A stretch of 64,000 nt of DNA from Nitrospira sp. (GTDB taxonomy: Bacteria > Nitrospirota > Nitrospiria > Nitrospirales > Nitrospiraceae), in the NCBI GenBank assembly GCA_030123565.1, contig CP126122.1:1437001-1501000 (forward strand), read 5' to 3'. Positions 8,467 through 17,282 of this stretch are shown here, piece by piece. The notes under the pieces were generated by a model. That model was not told where the DNA came from and did no database searches. It saw only the letters and a program-made list of their open reading frames with translations. Position 1 is the stretch's first letter. Every line of letters begins with the position of its first letter. Position numbers and translations under genes: made by a program.

Positions 8467-9930
8467 ATGGCTGAACTTCAGGAATATGTCGATGGTTTAC
8501 CCAACATCTCCGGGTGGGAACAGTTGATTGAACGTGTTTTGATGGACGCTGCCGTGGGGTCGAGGTACCTTCCGGAGAGTCGGCTCGACTTCAAGCGCAT
8601 CAAGAGCGCCGCCGCTGTGGCGCTGCATATGCATCAGCCACTGATTCCCGCCGGTGGTAACGAGATCCACAGCGCAGAGATCATCAGCAATCTCAAGTAT
8701 ATGATGGATCACCAGGATATTGGGGATAACCATAACGCGCCCGTATTCGTCTGGTGCTACAAACGCATGGGGGAGTTCATTCCGCAACTCATCCATGAAG
8801 GCAAAGAACCGCGCGTCATGCTCGAGTATTCGGGTACGCTGCTCCACGGCATGCGTCAGATGGGACTACATGAGGTGTTCGACAACCTGAAGCGGATCAC
8901 CTGCGATCCGCTCTATCGCCGCGCGGTCGAATGGCTGGGCGCTCCGTGGGGCCACGCGGTCGCTCCTTCAACGCCGATCCAGGATTACCGACTGCATGTC
9001 AGGGCCTGGCAGCATCATTTTGCTGCCATTTTTGGTCTTGAGGCTTTGTCCCGTGTCCGTGGTTTTTCCCCGTCTGAGATGGCCTTACCCAACCACCCCG
9101 ACGTCGCCTACGAATTTATCAAGACCCTGAAGGACTGCGGCTTCACCTGGCTGCTTGTTCAGGAGCACACGGTGGAGCAGCCTGCGACCGGCACCGGACC
9201 GGAGCGCAAGCATCTCCCTCATCGGCTCGTCTGCCGGAATTCTCACGGAGAGAGCGAGAGTATCGTCGCCCTCATCAAGACCCAAGGGAGCGATACCAAA
9301 CTGGTCGGGCAGATGCAGCCCTATTACGAAGCCAAGAGCTTGTCCCGGTGGACGATCGGCGGGGTGTCTGTTCCGCCGTTGGTGACCCAAATCGCCGACG
9401 GTGAGAACGGCGGTGTCATGATGAACGAGTTTCCTCCCAAGTACCTAGAGGTCGTACGCGAGAGCTCAGGCATGGACACGCCTCTGATGAATGGCACCGA
9501 GTACTTGGAGCACCTCTTCGCCTCCGGAGTCACGGATGAGGCGTTGCCCGTGCTGCAGCCGCTGTTCCAGAAGCGCATTTGGGATCGCTTCGAGCCGGGC
9601 GGCGGACCTCAGCGGCTGGCTGAAATCATCAAGAACCTGGAAAGAGAAAACCATCGCTTCAATATGGAAGGAGGTAGTTGGACCAACAACATCTCCTGGG
9701 TCCAGGGCTATGAAAGCCTGATTGGGCCGATGGAAAAAGTCAGCGCGCTCTTCTATGAGAAAGCGATCAGGCCGGGCGTGTCCTCGCGTGAGCCTCGCTA
9801 CCGCAACGCCCTGTTCCATTTGATGGCCTCCCAGACCAGCTGTTATCGCTACTGGGGACAAGGGCTGTGGACGGACTACGGGCGTGAACTCTGTCGACGG
9901 GCAGAACAGATCCTCCTTCACGACTTTTAG
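8467..9930 (+). CDS. glycoside hydrolase family 57 protein (alpha-glucan processing)
   Basis: 487 residues. The GH57 family includes 4-alpha-glucanotransferases, alpha-amylases, amylopullulanases and branching enzymes. Conserved regions are visible: VALHMHQPLIP (region 1), the nucleophile glutamate in GFSPSEMALPNH (region 3), and the ADGENGG block with the likely acid/base Asp (region 4). It sits 27 bases after glgA, a pairing also found in cyanobacteria, and probably trims, branches or rearranges the glucan made by GlgA. Which GH57 activity it has cannot be settled from motifs alone. No signal peptide, so it should act in the cytoplasm. Confidence 0.88.
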   Translation: MAELQEYVDGLPNISGWEQLIERVLMDAAVGSRYLPESRLDFKRIKSAAAVALHMHQPLIPAGGNEIHSAEIISNLKYMMDHQDIGDNHNAPVFVWCYKRMGEFIPQLIHEGKEPRVMLEYSGTLLHGMRQMGLHEVFDNLKRITCDPLYRRAVEWLGAPWGHAVAPSTPIQDYRLHVRAWQHHFAAIFGLEALSRVRGFSPSEMALPNHPDVAYEFIKTLKDCGFTWLLVQEHTVEQPATGTGPERKHLPHRLVCRNSHGESESIVALIKTQGSDTKLVGQMQPYYEAKSLSRWTIGGVSVPPLVTQIADGENGGVMMNEFPPKYLEVVRESSGMDTPLMNGTEYLEHLFASGVTDEALPVLQPLFQKRIWDRFEPGGGPQRLAEIIKNLERENHRFNMEGGSWTNNISWVQGYESLIGPMEKVSALFYEKAIRPGVSSREPRYRNALFHLMASQTSCYRYWGQGLWTDYGRELCRRAEQILLHDF

Positions 9931-10260
9931 AGACACGAACGGCGCATCACCGGCCGAGTTCTGAGGACTTTCCTCTTGCCTTTGCAACCAGCCTTGCATA
10001 GCCACTTCTCGTCAAATTACAGAATCCTTTGAATCGCCTCCCCTCAGAACCGAGCGTACAGCACACCCCATAGCGACTGGATATTGCACCAGGTACCGGC
10101 TTATGCTTGGCTCAAGATGGATGAGCGCAGCCCTGGTGCATTTAGGAACATCTCCGTCTGTAGTCACGTCTCCCAAATCCCTCCACACATGAACTCATTT
10201 AAATATGCTCTTTGTTGACCTGCCCCCAAGTTGAGACAGTTCGTCCTCTTGAATACGACA
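9931..10260. other. intergenic region between GH57 and the narG upstream repeat
   Basis: 330 bases with no open frame of interest. A stretch near 10030-10060 on the minus strand weakly recalls the 3' part of group II introns, but no domain V was found. Promoters for narG probably lie further right, in the repeat at 10261-10457. Confidence 0.4.
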
Positions 10261-10841
10261 GCTCCATGTCTAATAACCACGACTTCAATATCAGACTCAC
10301 CTGGGTATCGACCTGCCGACCTTCTCCCCTATAGATGATCCATTAATCGGCAACGGTCTTCAATTCGAGACGATCTTAGTTAGACTATCAAGTTCACATT
10401 CCGTCCGCTTGGTGAATCAGAACCATCAAGCCTGCACGTATTCCTGGAAAGGGACTTATGAGTCATTTCCTCGATCGCCTCCTGTTTTTCCGTGAAACCC
10501 TCGGCACGTTTTCAGGGAAACACGGGGTCGTCAGGCGGGAAGATCGCACCTGGGAGAACGCCTATCGCGATCGCTGGAATCATGACAAGGTGGTGCGTTC
10601 CACCCATGGAGTTAACTGTACCGGCTCATGTAGTTGGAAAATCTATGTGAAGAACGGATTGATCACATGGGAGACGCAACAGACGGACTATCCTCGGACG
10701 CGCGCCGACCTGCCGAATCATGAACCTCGCGGATGTCCCAGGGGGGCGAGCTATTCCTGGTATGTCTATAGCGCACAACGCATCAAACACCCGTTGGTGC
10801 GGGCACGCTTGATGGCGTTGTGGCGAGAAGCTCGGAAGACG
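10261..10841 (+). repeat. right direct repeat: narG promoter region and 5' end
   Basis: Partner of the repeat at 6384-6799. Positions 10261-10457 lie upstream of narG and should hold its promoter; 10458-10841 is the start of narG itself. Conservation of the non-coding part in the decayed copy shows that the duplication included regulatory DNA. I could not identify a convincing FNR or NarL box. Confidence 0.8.
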
Positions 10842-13800
10842 TTACCGCCTGTCGAGGCGTGGGCATCGATCGTCGAAGACACGCACAAACGTGAGCGCTA
10901 CACCTCGGTGCGAGGGCAGGGAGGCTTCGTGCGCGCGACGTGGGACGAGGTCACGGAGCTGATCGCAGCGGCCAATGTCTATACGATCCAGCGGTACGGT
11001 CCGGACCGCATCGCCGGGTTTTCTCCCATCCCGGCAATGTCGATGGTGAGTTTTGCGGCAGGCAGCCGGTACCTGTCGTTGATCGGAGGCGTCATCCCGT
11101 CGTTTTATGATTGGTATGCCGACTTGCCGCCGTCCTCGCCGCAGGTCTGGGGCGAGCAGACCGACGTGTGCGAGGCCGCCGATTGGTACAACTCCTCTTA
11201 CATTGTTGTCTGGGGATCGAACATTCCGCAGACTCGGACCCCCGATGCACATTTCTACACGGCTGCGCGATACAAAGGCGCCAAAACCGTCGCCGTGGCT
11301 CCGGACTTTGCGGAATACGTCAAGTTCGCGGATCTCTGGCTGGCGCCCCGGCGAGGTACGGATGCCGCGCTGGCCATGGCGCTCGGCCATGTCATCCTGA
11401 AGGAGTTTCATCTGTCCGCTTGCAGTCCCTACTTCTTGGATTATTGCCGCCAGTACAGCGACATGCCCATGTTGGTCTTCCTGCGCCCCGCTGGCGACGG
11501 ATATGAACCGGGCCGTTTTGTCCGGGCATCCGACTTCGATGGGCAACTGGGCGAAACCAATAATCCGGAATGGAAGACCGTGGTCATTGACGAGGCCACC
11601 GGCCATCTGTGCGTCCCTCACGGCAGTATCGGCTTTCGGTGGCACGAGAAAGGACGCTGGAATCTCGATCTGATCGATGCGTCGAGCGGGCGCAGGATCG
11701 CAGCCGCGATGAGCGTGCTCCCGCAAGCTGAGGAGTTCGTGCCGGTTACCTTTCCCTATTTTTCAGACGATCACCCACCGGTCCTGCGCCGCCTGGTTCC
11801 AGCCCGACGGCTCAGCACCGTCCACGGCGACAGGTTCGTGGTGACCGCCTATGATCTCCTGCTGGCCGGTTACGGCCTCGATCGAGGGCTTGGAGATGAT
11901 CAGGCGGCGCAGGACTACGATCAGGACATTCCCTATACGCCGGCATGGGCCGAAAAACATACGGGTGTCCGTCGCCATCAGATCATTCGTCTCGCCCGTG
12001 AGTTCGCAGAGAATGCTGAAAAGACACGAGGCCGCTCGTTGATCATTGTCGGAAACGGGATCAACCAGTGGTACCACACCGACATGATCTACCGGGCGAT
12101 CATCAACGTCCTGGTCATGTGCGGATGCGTCGGGCGATCAGGCGGGGGGTGGGCTCATTATGTTGGGCAAGAAAAAGTGCGGCCGCTCGCCGGCTGGACG
12201 ACCGTGGCGTTTGCGCTCGACTGGGTCCGCCCACCGCGGCACATGAACGGCACCTCCTTCTTTTACGCCCACACCGATCAGTGGCGGTATGAAAGCCTGC
12301 GGCCAGCCGAAACGCTCTCGCCGACGGCCAAAGACGATCCGGATGCCGATGCGGCCCACCTCATTGATTGGAACGTGCGGGCCGAACGGAGAGGCTGGCT
12401 TCCTTCCGCGCCTCAACTCAGTAGAAATCCCCTCGATGTGGTGAGTGAAGCGGAAGCGGCGGGGACACACCCGATCGCGCACACCGTCGAACAGCTTAGA
12501 ACCGGCAAGATCGCGATGGCTTCGGAAGATCCCGATCACCCCAGGAATTTCATCCGGAACCTGTTCGTCTGGCGTTCCAACTTGGTTGGCTCCAGCGCCA
12601 AGGGTCACGAATACTTTTTGAAGCACCTGCTCGGCGCCGCCCACGGCGTCCTCGCTCCCGATCTCAAGGAACAGGAAGCACCGCTCCCGCGCGAGGTGGT
12701 CTGGCGGGATGAGGCTCCCTCGGGAAAGCTCGACCTACTGGTGACGCTCGATTTTCGCATGTCTTCGACCTGCCTCTACTCCGATGTCGTGCTGCCCAGC
12801 GCGACCTGGTATGAAAAGGACGATCTGAACACGTCGGACATGCACCCCTTCATCCACCCGTTGTGCGAGGCCGTGAATCCCCTCTGGGAGAGCAAGGCTG
12901 ATTGGGACATATATAAAGAGATCGCTCGGAAGTTCTCCGAACTTGCCGGACCTATCCTGGGCACGCGGAAAGATCTCGTCTTAACGCCTCTGTTGCACGA
13001 TACACCAAGTGAACTCGGTCAGCCGACGTCGGCCGATGACTGGAAGCGCGGCGATTGTGAGGCCATCCCAGGCAAGACGATGCCGAACATGACCGTGGTC
13101 ACGCGATCCTATGGCGAAACGTACAATCGATTCATCGGGCTCGGGCCGCTGACGCGAGACCTTGGAACCGGGGCGAAGGGCATCGTGTGGGACAGTAAAG
13201 AAGAAGTTGAAGCGCTGGGCCAGGTCAACGGCGAGACGCGACTGGACAATCGAGAGCCCTATCCGAAGCTGGAAACGGCGCGGCAGGCGGCGCAAGCCAT
13301 TTTGACACTCGCGCCGGAGACGAACGGTCACGTCTCGGTCAAGGCCTGGGACGCCCTCTCACAGCGGACCGGCCGATCCCACAAGCATCTGGCCGAAGGA
13401 CGAGCCGAAGAGAGGGTCACCTTCGATGACCTGGTTGCGCAGCCCAGAAAGGTCATCTCCTCGCCCACTTGGAGCGGCATCGAGTCGGAAAAGATCTCCT
13501 ACACCGGGAGCTATACCAACGTCCAGGAGCTGATCCCCTGGCGGACACTGACGGGACGCCAACAACTGTACCAGGATCATCCGTGGATGCGCCTCTTCGG
13601 CGAGCAGGTCTGCGTCTACAAGCCGCCCGTGGATACTCGATCCGTTGAAGCGCTTCGTCGTCACATGAAAAACGGCAATGAAAACTTCCTCGTCGTCAGT
13701 TGGATCACCCCTCACCAGAAGTGGGGAATCCATACGACCTACAGCGAGACGAGTCCGATGCTCACCTTGTCCCGAGGTGGTCCGATCGTCTGGCTGGCGG

Positions 13801-14165
13801 AGGCGGAAGCCAGAGAAGCGGGTATCCGGGATAACGATTGGATCGAGGTCGTCAATGCCAATGGCGCATTGGTGGCGCGGGCAATTCTCAGCCAGCGGAT
13901 ACCGCGGGGAGTGGCGATGATGTACCACGCGCAGGACAAGATCATCAACATGCCGCTGGCTCCGGCCACGGGCCGGCGCGGAGGCATTCACAACAGCCTG
14001 ACAAGGATCATCATGAAACCGACTCACATGATCGGTGGGTATGCGCACCTGGCCTATGGCTATAACTACTATGGAACGGTCGGGACCAACCGGGACGAGA
14101 TGGTCGTGGTGCGGAAGCTCGAACGTGTCACATGGGACGCCGATCCCGTTGCGACCAAGCGCTAG
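10458..14165 (+). CDS. narG: respiratory nitrate reductase alpha subunit
   Basis: 1235 residues, the usual NarG length. Molybdenum bis-MGD catalytic subunit that reduces nitrate to nitrite on the cytoplasmic side. The FS0 cluster ligands are present (His50, Cys54, Cys58 in STHGVNCTGSC and the Cys of EPRGCPRGAS), as is the active-site region YNSSYIVVWGSNIPQTRTPDAHF. Similarity to the E. coli enzyme is visible over the entire length. It is of the membrane NarGHI class and not the periplasmic type II nitrite oxidoreductase known from Nitrospira. It leads the narGHJI operon, but a 240-base gap with a palindromic element separates it from narH. A decayed copy of its 5' end lies at 6604. Confidence 0.97.
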   Translation: MSHFLDRLLFFRETLGTFSGKHGVVRREDRTWENAYRDRWNHDKVVRSTHGVNCTGSCSWKIYVKNGLITWETQQTDYPRTRADLPNHEPRGCPRGASYSWYVYSAQRIKHPLVRARLMALWREARKTLPPVEAWASIVEDTHKRERYTSVRGQGGFVRATWDEVTELIAAANVYTIQRYGPDRIAGFSPIPAMSMVSFAAGSRYLSLIGGVIPSFYDWYADLPPSSPQVWGEQTDVCEAADWYNSSYIVVWGSNIPQTRTPDAHFYTAARYKGAKTVAVAPDFAEYVKFADLWLAPRRGTDAALAMALGHVILKEFHLSACSPYFLDYCRQYSDMPMLVFLRPAGDGYEPGRFVRASDFDGQLGETNNPEWKTVVIDEATGHLCVPHGSIGFRWHEKGRWNLDLIDASSGRRIAAAMSVLPQAEEFVPVTFPYFSDDHPPVLRRLVPARRLSTVHGDRFVVTAYDLLLAGYGLDRGLGDDQAAQDYDQDIPYTPAWAEKHTGVRRHQIIRLAREFAENAEKTRGRSLIIVGNGINQWYHTDMIYRAIINVLVMCGCVGRSGGGWAHYVGQEKVRPLAGWTTVAFALDWVRPPRHMNGTSFFYAHTDQWRYESLRPAETLSPTAKDDPDADAAHLIDWNVRAERRGWLPSAPQLSRNPLDVVSEAEAAGTHPIAHTVEQLRTGKIAMASEDPDHPRNFIRNLFVWRSNLVGSSAKGHEYFLKHLLGAAHGVLAPDLKEQEAPLPREVVWRDEAPSGKLDLLVTLDFRMSSTCLYSDVVLPSATWYEKDDLNTSDMHPFIHPLCEAVNPLWESKADWDIYKEIARKFSELAGPILGTRKDLVLTPLLHDTPSELGQPTSADDWKRGDCEAIPGKTMPNMTVVTRSYGETYNRFIGLGPLTRDLGTGAKGIVWDSKEEVEALGQVNGETRLDNREPYPKLETARQAAQAILTLAPETNGHVSVKAWDALSQRTGRSHKHLAEGRAEERVTFDDLVAQPRKVISSPTWSGIESEKISYTGSYTNVQELIPWRTLTGRQQLYQDHPWMRLFGEQVCVYKPPVDTRSVEALRRHMKNGNENFLVVSWITPHQKWGIHTTYSETSPMLTLSRGGPIVWLAEAEAREAGIRDNDWIEVVNANGALVARAILSQRIPRGVAMMYHAQDKIINMPLAPATGRRGGIHNSLTRIIMKPTHMIGGYAHLAYGYNYYGTVGTNRDEMVVVRKLERVTWDADPVATKR

Positions 14166-14364
14166 CAGGCTGCGGAAAAACTCAGTTGATGTCGAGAATA
14201 TGGCCGAAAATTTCTGTGCGGTGCTCAGGCCAGAATAAGTTCAGGATGCTCAAAAAGGCTGTCCAGCAAGGCCCCAGCGAGCGAAGAGGCGAGGCGTACG
14301 CTTCGGTACGTTGAACCTCTGAGCGATGCGAGAACGCCGCTGGCGGACTTTTTCAGCATCCTGC
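14163..14364. repeat. long imperfect palindromic (REP/MITE-like) element between narG and narH
   Basis: Outer arms CAGGATGCTCAAAAAGG (14242 on) and CTTTTTCAGCATCCTG (ending 14363) are inverted copies. Inside lie further paired blocks (GCGAGCGAAGAGG with CCTCTGAGCGATGCG) around a central hairpin CGTAC-GCTTCG-GTACG at 14295-14310. A related half-site, GCAGGCTGCGGAAAAACTC, begins right at the narG stop (14165-14183). The whole could fold into one long hairpin of about 120 bases. I believe similar elements occur in Nitrospira genomes, from memory and not checked. It carries no open reading frame. Confidence 0.8.
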
Positions 14365-14405
14365 TAGCGCTCGAGTGATGTGAGCCGTTCATCGATGGAG
14401 GTCGT

Positions 14406-15953
14406 ATGAAAGTCCGAGCGCAGGTGGCCATGGTCATGAACCTTGATAAATGCATCGGCTGTCACACCTGCTCCATTACCTGCAAGAACGTGTGGACGTC
14501 ACGTGAAGGCGTGGAATACGTCTGGTTCAACAATGTCGAGACCAAGCCGGGCGTCGGCTATCCCCGTGAATGGGAAAACCAGGAACGCTGGAACGGCGGT
14601 TGGCAACGCAAGGACAACGGCACGATCGCGCCGAAACAGGGCGCTCGCTGGCGAATCCTGACCAACATTTTCTCGAACCCCAACTTGCCGCAGCTCGACG
14701 ATTATTACGAGCCATTTACGTTCGACTACGACACACTCCAGCGCGCACCGGAAGGACCGACGGTGCCCACCGCCCGGCCAATCTCCATCATCACCGGGGA
14801 AGTCAAAGACAAGATCGAGGGGGGACCGAATTGGGAGGACGATCTTGGCGGCGAGTCAGCGGAGCGCTTGAAGGACGTCAATGTCGATGGGATTGATCCG
14901 GATCTCCTGGCTTCATTCGAAAACACCTTTCTGTTCTACCTCCCGCGGCTCTGCGAACACTGTTTGAATCCCACCTGCGTTGCGTCCTGTCCGTCCGGTT
15001 CGATCTATAAACGCGAAGAAGACGGCATTGTGCTGGTGGACCAGGATAAGTGTCGTGGCTGGCGGATGTGCGTCAGCGGGTGTCCCTATAAGAAGATTTA
15101 TTATAATTGGCACACAGGCAAGGCCGAAAAATGCACCTTTTGTTATCCGCGCATCGAATCCGGCCAGCCGACCATTTGTTCGGAGACGTGCGTCGGTCGC
15201 CTGCGATACCTGGGCGTCATTCTCTATGATGCGGATCGCATCGAACAATCGGCGAGTGTCGAACAGGAACAGGATCTGTATGAGGCGCAGCTTAGCCTGT
15301 TTCTCGACCCCAAGGATCCGATCGTGCAGGCGCAGGCGAAACAGAATGGGATTCCAGACAATTGGTTGGAGGCTGCCAAGCGGTCCCCGGTCTATAAGAT
15401 GGCGGTCGAGTGGCGTCTGGCGTTTCCTCTCCATCCCGAATATCGAACGTTGCCCATGGTGTGGTACATTCCGCCGCTCTCACCGGCCGCTGGTTCCGCC
15501 CAGACCGCATCTCCAGAGTCGGACGGGCTTCCCGATACATCCTCTCTCCGAATTCCTGTACGCTACCTCGCACATCTCCTGACGGCGGGAAAAGAGGAGC
15601 CTATCGTACGCGCGTTGGATCGGCTGCTTGCGATGCGCCGCTACATGAGAAGGAAAGACATGGGGGACGACGCAGTCGTGTCGCTGCCACAACAGGTGGG
15701 ACTGAGCGAAGCCCAGATCGAGGAGATGTACCGGTACCTCGCGATCGCCGATTATAAAGACCGTTACGTCATTCCAACCAGCCATCAGGAGGCCGTGTCA
15801 CACAGCTTCGATGACCAGGGCTCCTGCGGCTTCTCAGCCGACAGCCGATTTTCCGAGGGAGTGACGAGCCCGAGTGTGTTCGCCGGTAAGGAGCGGTCGA
15901 ATGCACAATTCATCAGCGTCAATGAAATCCGGAGAGGACACCATAGGCCATGA
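14406..15953 (+). CDS. narH: respiratory nitrate reductase beta subunit
   Basis: 515 residues. Electron-transfer subunit passing electrons from the NarI hemes to NarG through iron-sulphur clusters FS1-FS4. Cluster-binding motifs are all visible: CIGCHTCSITCKN at the N-terminus, CEHCLNPTCVASCPSG, CRGWRMCVSGCPYKK (with the Trp that makes the 3Fe-4S cluster) and CTFCYPR...CSETC. The ATG at 14406 follows a GGAGG at 14397. The last 30 or so residues, rich in Ser and Gly, extend beyond the usual NarH end. The stop overlaps narJ by four bases (ATGA). Confidence 0.97.
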   Translation: MKVRAQVAMVMNLDKCIGCHTCSITCKNVWTSREGVEYVWFNNVETKPGVGYPREWENQERWNGGWQRKDNGTIAPKQGARWRILTNIFSNPNLPQLDDYYEPFTFDYDTLQRAPEGPTVPTARPISIITGEVKDKIEGGPNWEDDLGGESAERLKDVNVDGIDPDLLASFENTFLFYLPRLCEHCLNPTCVASCPSGSIYKREEDGIVLVDQDKCRGWRMCVSGCPYKKIYYNWHTGKAEKCTFCYPRIESGQPTICSETCVGRLRYLGVILYDADRIEQSASVEQEQDLYEAQLSLFLDPKDPIVQAQAKQNGIPDNWLEAAKRSPVYKMAVEWRLAFPLHPEYRTLPMVWYIPPLSPAAGSAQTASPESDGLPDTSSLRIPVRYLAHLLTAGKEEPIVRALDRLLAMRRYMRRKDMGDDAVVSLPQQVGLSEAQIEEMYRYLAIADYKDRYVIPTSHQEAVSHSFDDQGSCGFSADSRFSEGVTSPSVFAGKERSNAQFISVNEIRRGHHRP

Positions 15954-16528
15954 GACTCCATAAGATCATCGCTATGCTCTTGACGTATCCGGAGCAGGAT
16001 TGGCTGCAATCGTTCGGTGAGTTGCGGGCGACAGTGTCGGCCGAGACGGGGCGAAGCCGGCGCGCGGGGCGTCGACTCGACCGGTTGTTGACCTATCTCG
16101 AGTGCGGGCGCTTGATCGACTTGCAGGAGGTCTATGTGGAGACCTTTGATCGGAATCCGGCTCATTCTCTGTACATCTTCGAGCATACGATGGGGGAATC
16201 CCGCGACCGTGGGGAAGCGATGGCTCGTCTTATTGATGAGTACCGTCGGTCCGGCTTGGAAGTGACGAACCGGGAGTTGCCTGATTTTCTTCCGTTGTTC
16301 CTGGAGTTCCTCTCGCTGATCCCGACAGAGGAGGCACAAGAGCGGCTCACTCGTATCGCCGAGGTGGTGCAGATCCTGCGTGATCGGCTTGCAGATGCGG
16401 GCTCCCCCTATGTCGACGCCTTCGAAGCCCTTTTGGCGTTGACTCCCGGCTCGACACTGGCCGCAGCACTCTCCGCAATTCGCAAAAGGGAGCGCAAGCC
16501 GACCGCAGTCAGAATCGGAACGCAGTGA
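15950..16528 (+). CDS. narJ: nitrate reductase molybdenum cofactor assembly chaperone
   Basis: 192 residues, all-helical TorD/NarJ-type chaperone that holds the NarG-NarH pair while the Mo cofactor and FS0 are inserted. Family motifs include an N-terminal LLTYPEQDWL, YVETFDRNPAHSLYIFEHTMGESRDRG and the ELPDFLPLFLEFLS segment. It overlaps narH by four bases, so translational coupling is likely. narI follows after 27 bases. Confidence 0.95.
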   Translation: MRLHKIIAMLLTYPEQDWLQSFGELRATVSAETGRSRRAGRRLDRLLTYLECGRLIDLQEVYVETFDRNPAHSLYIFEHTMGESRDRGEAMARLIDEYRRSGLEVTNRELPDFLPLFLEFLSLIPTEEAQERLTRIAEVVQILRDRLADAGSPYVDAFEALLALTPGSTLAAALSAIRKRERKPTAVRIGTQ

Positions 16529-16555
16529 AGCGATTCGAGACGATGAGGATGTGAC

Positions 16556-17248
16556 ATGGCCGAGGTTCACGAATTCTTCTTTCAAATCTACCCGTACATC
16601 GCCGGCTCGGTGTTTCTCCTGGGCAGTTTGTTGCGTTTCGAGCGGGGCCAGTATACCTGGACGAGCGATTCAAGCGAGTTGCTCAGACGTGGAACGCTCC
16701 GATTCGGCAGTAACCTCTTCCACGTCGGAGTGTTGTTCCTTTTCCTGGGACATTTTATCGGCCTTCTCATGCCGGAGGTGTTTGGGATCCTGGGCATCGG
16801 TCTGCGTGGGCATCAGTTGGTGGCCATGATCAGCGGTGGACTCTTCGGATTCGCGTGCTTGATCGGACTCGTCCTGCTCATTCACCGCCGGGTGACGGAG
16901 CCTAGAATCCGCGCGACCACACACACGATGGACATGATTGTTCTTGTATGGATTCTTCTGACCCTATCCATCGGTTTGTCCACTCTGTATTTTTCTGCCC
17001 ACGAATTGTCAGGAGGTTACCTGATACCCTTGTCCCAATGGGCCCGTCACATCATCACGTTTCGCGGCGGCGCCGCTTCATGGGTGGCGGAGGTGCCGCT
17101 GGTCTATCAAGTTCATGTGGTAGGAGGGATGACTCTGTTTGCGCTCATCCCGTTCAGCAGACTCGTACACATCTGGAGCGGATTTGCATTGGTGGTCTAC
17201 CTCCTGCGGCCGTATCAGGTGGTGCGTCCGGGATTGCGCCAGCGGTAA
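16556..17248 (+). CDS. narI: respiratory nitrate reductase gamma subunit (cytochrome b)
   Basis: 230 residues, five predicted membrane helices. It oxidises quinol and passes electrons through two b-type hemes to NarH. The four heme ligands stand at the same numbers as in E. coli: His56 and His66 in FHVGVLFLFLGHF, His187 and His205 in YQVHVVGG...RLVHIW. The charged C-terminal tail that docks to NarGH is short but present. The complete ligand set argues for a working quinol-nitrate oxidoreductase. Confidence 0.96.
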   Translation: MAEVHEFFFQIYPYIAGSVFLLGSLLRFERGQYTWTSDSSELLRRGTLRFGSNLFHVGVLFLFLGHFIGLLMPEVFGILGIGLRGHQLVAMISGGLFGFACLIGLVLLIHRRVTEPRIRATTHTMDMIVLVWILLTLSIGLSTLYFSAHELSGGYLIPLSQWARHIITFRGGAASWVAEVPLVYQVHVVGGMTLFALIPFSRLVHIWSGFALVVYLLRPYQVVRPGLRQR

Positions 17249-17282
17249 GGCGTCACCGAGAGGCGAGATCAGAGGAGAAGGC

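Noticed and set aside
10025-10070. Possible group II intron 3' fragment on the minus strand
   Set aside because: Only a short resemblance to the conserved GTTCTGAGGGG stretch; no domain V or reverse transcriptase was found.
10458-17248. Reading the nar genes as nitrite oxidoreductase (nxr)
   Set aside because: E. coli-like NarG, NarJ and a di-heme NarI with the four standard histidines point to quinol-linked nitrate reductase. Direction of use in the cell cannot be proven from sequence.
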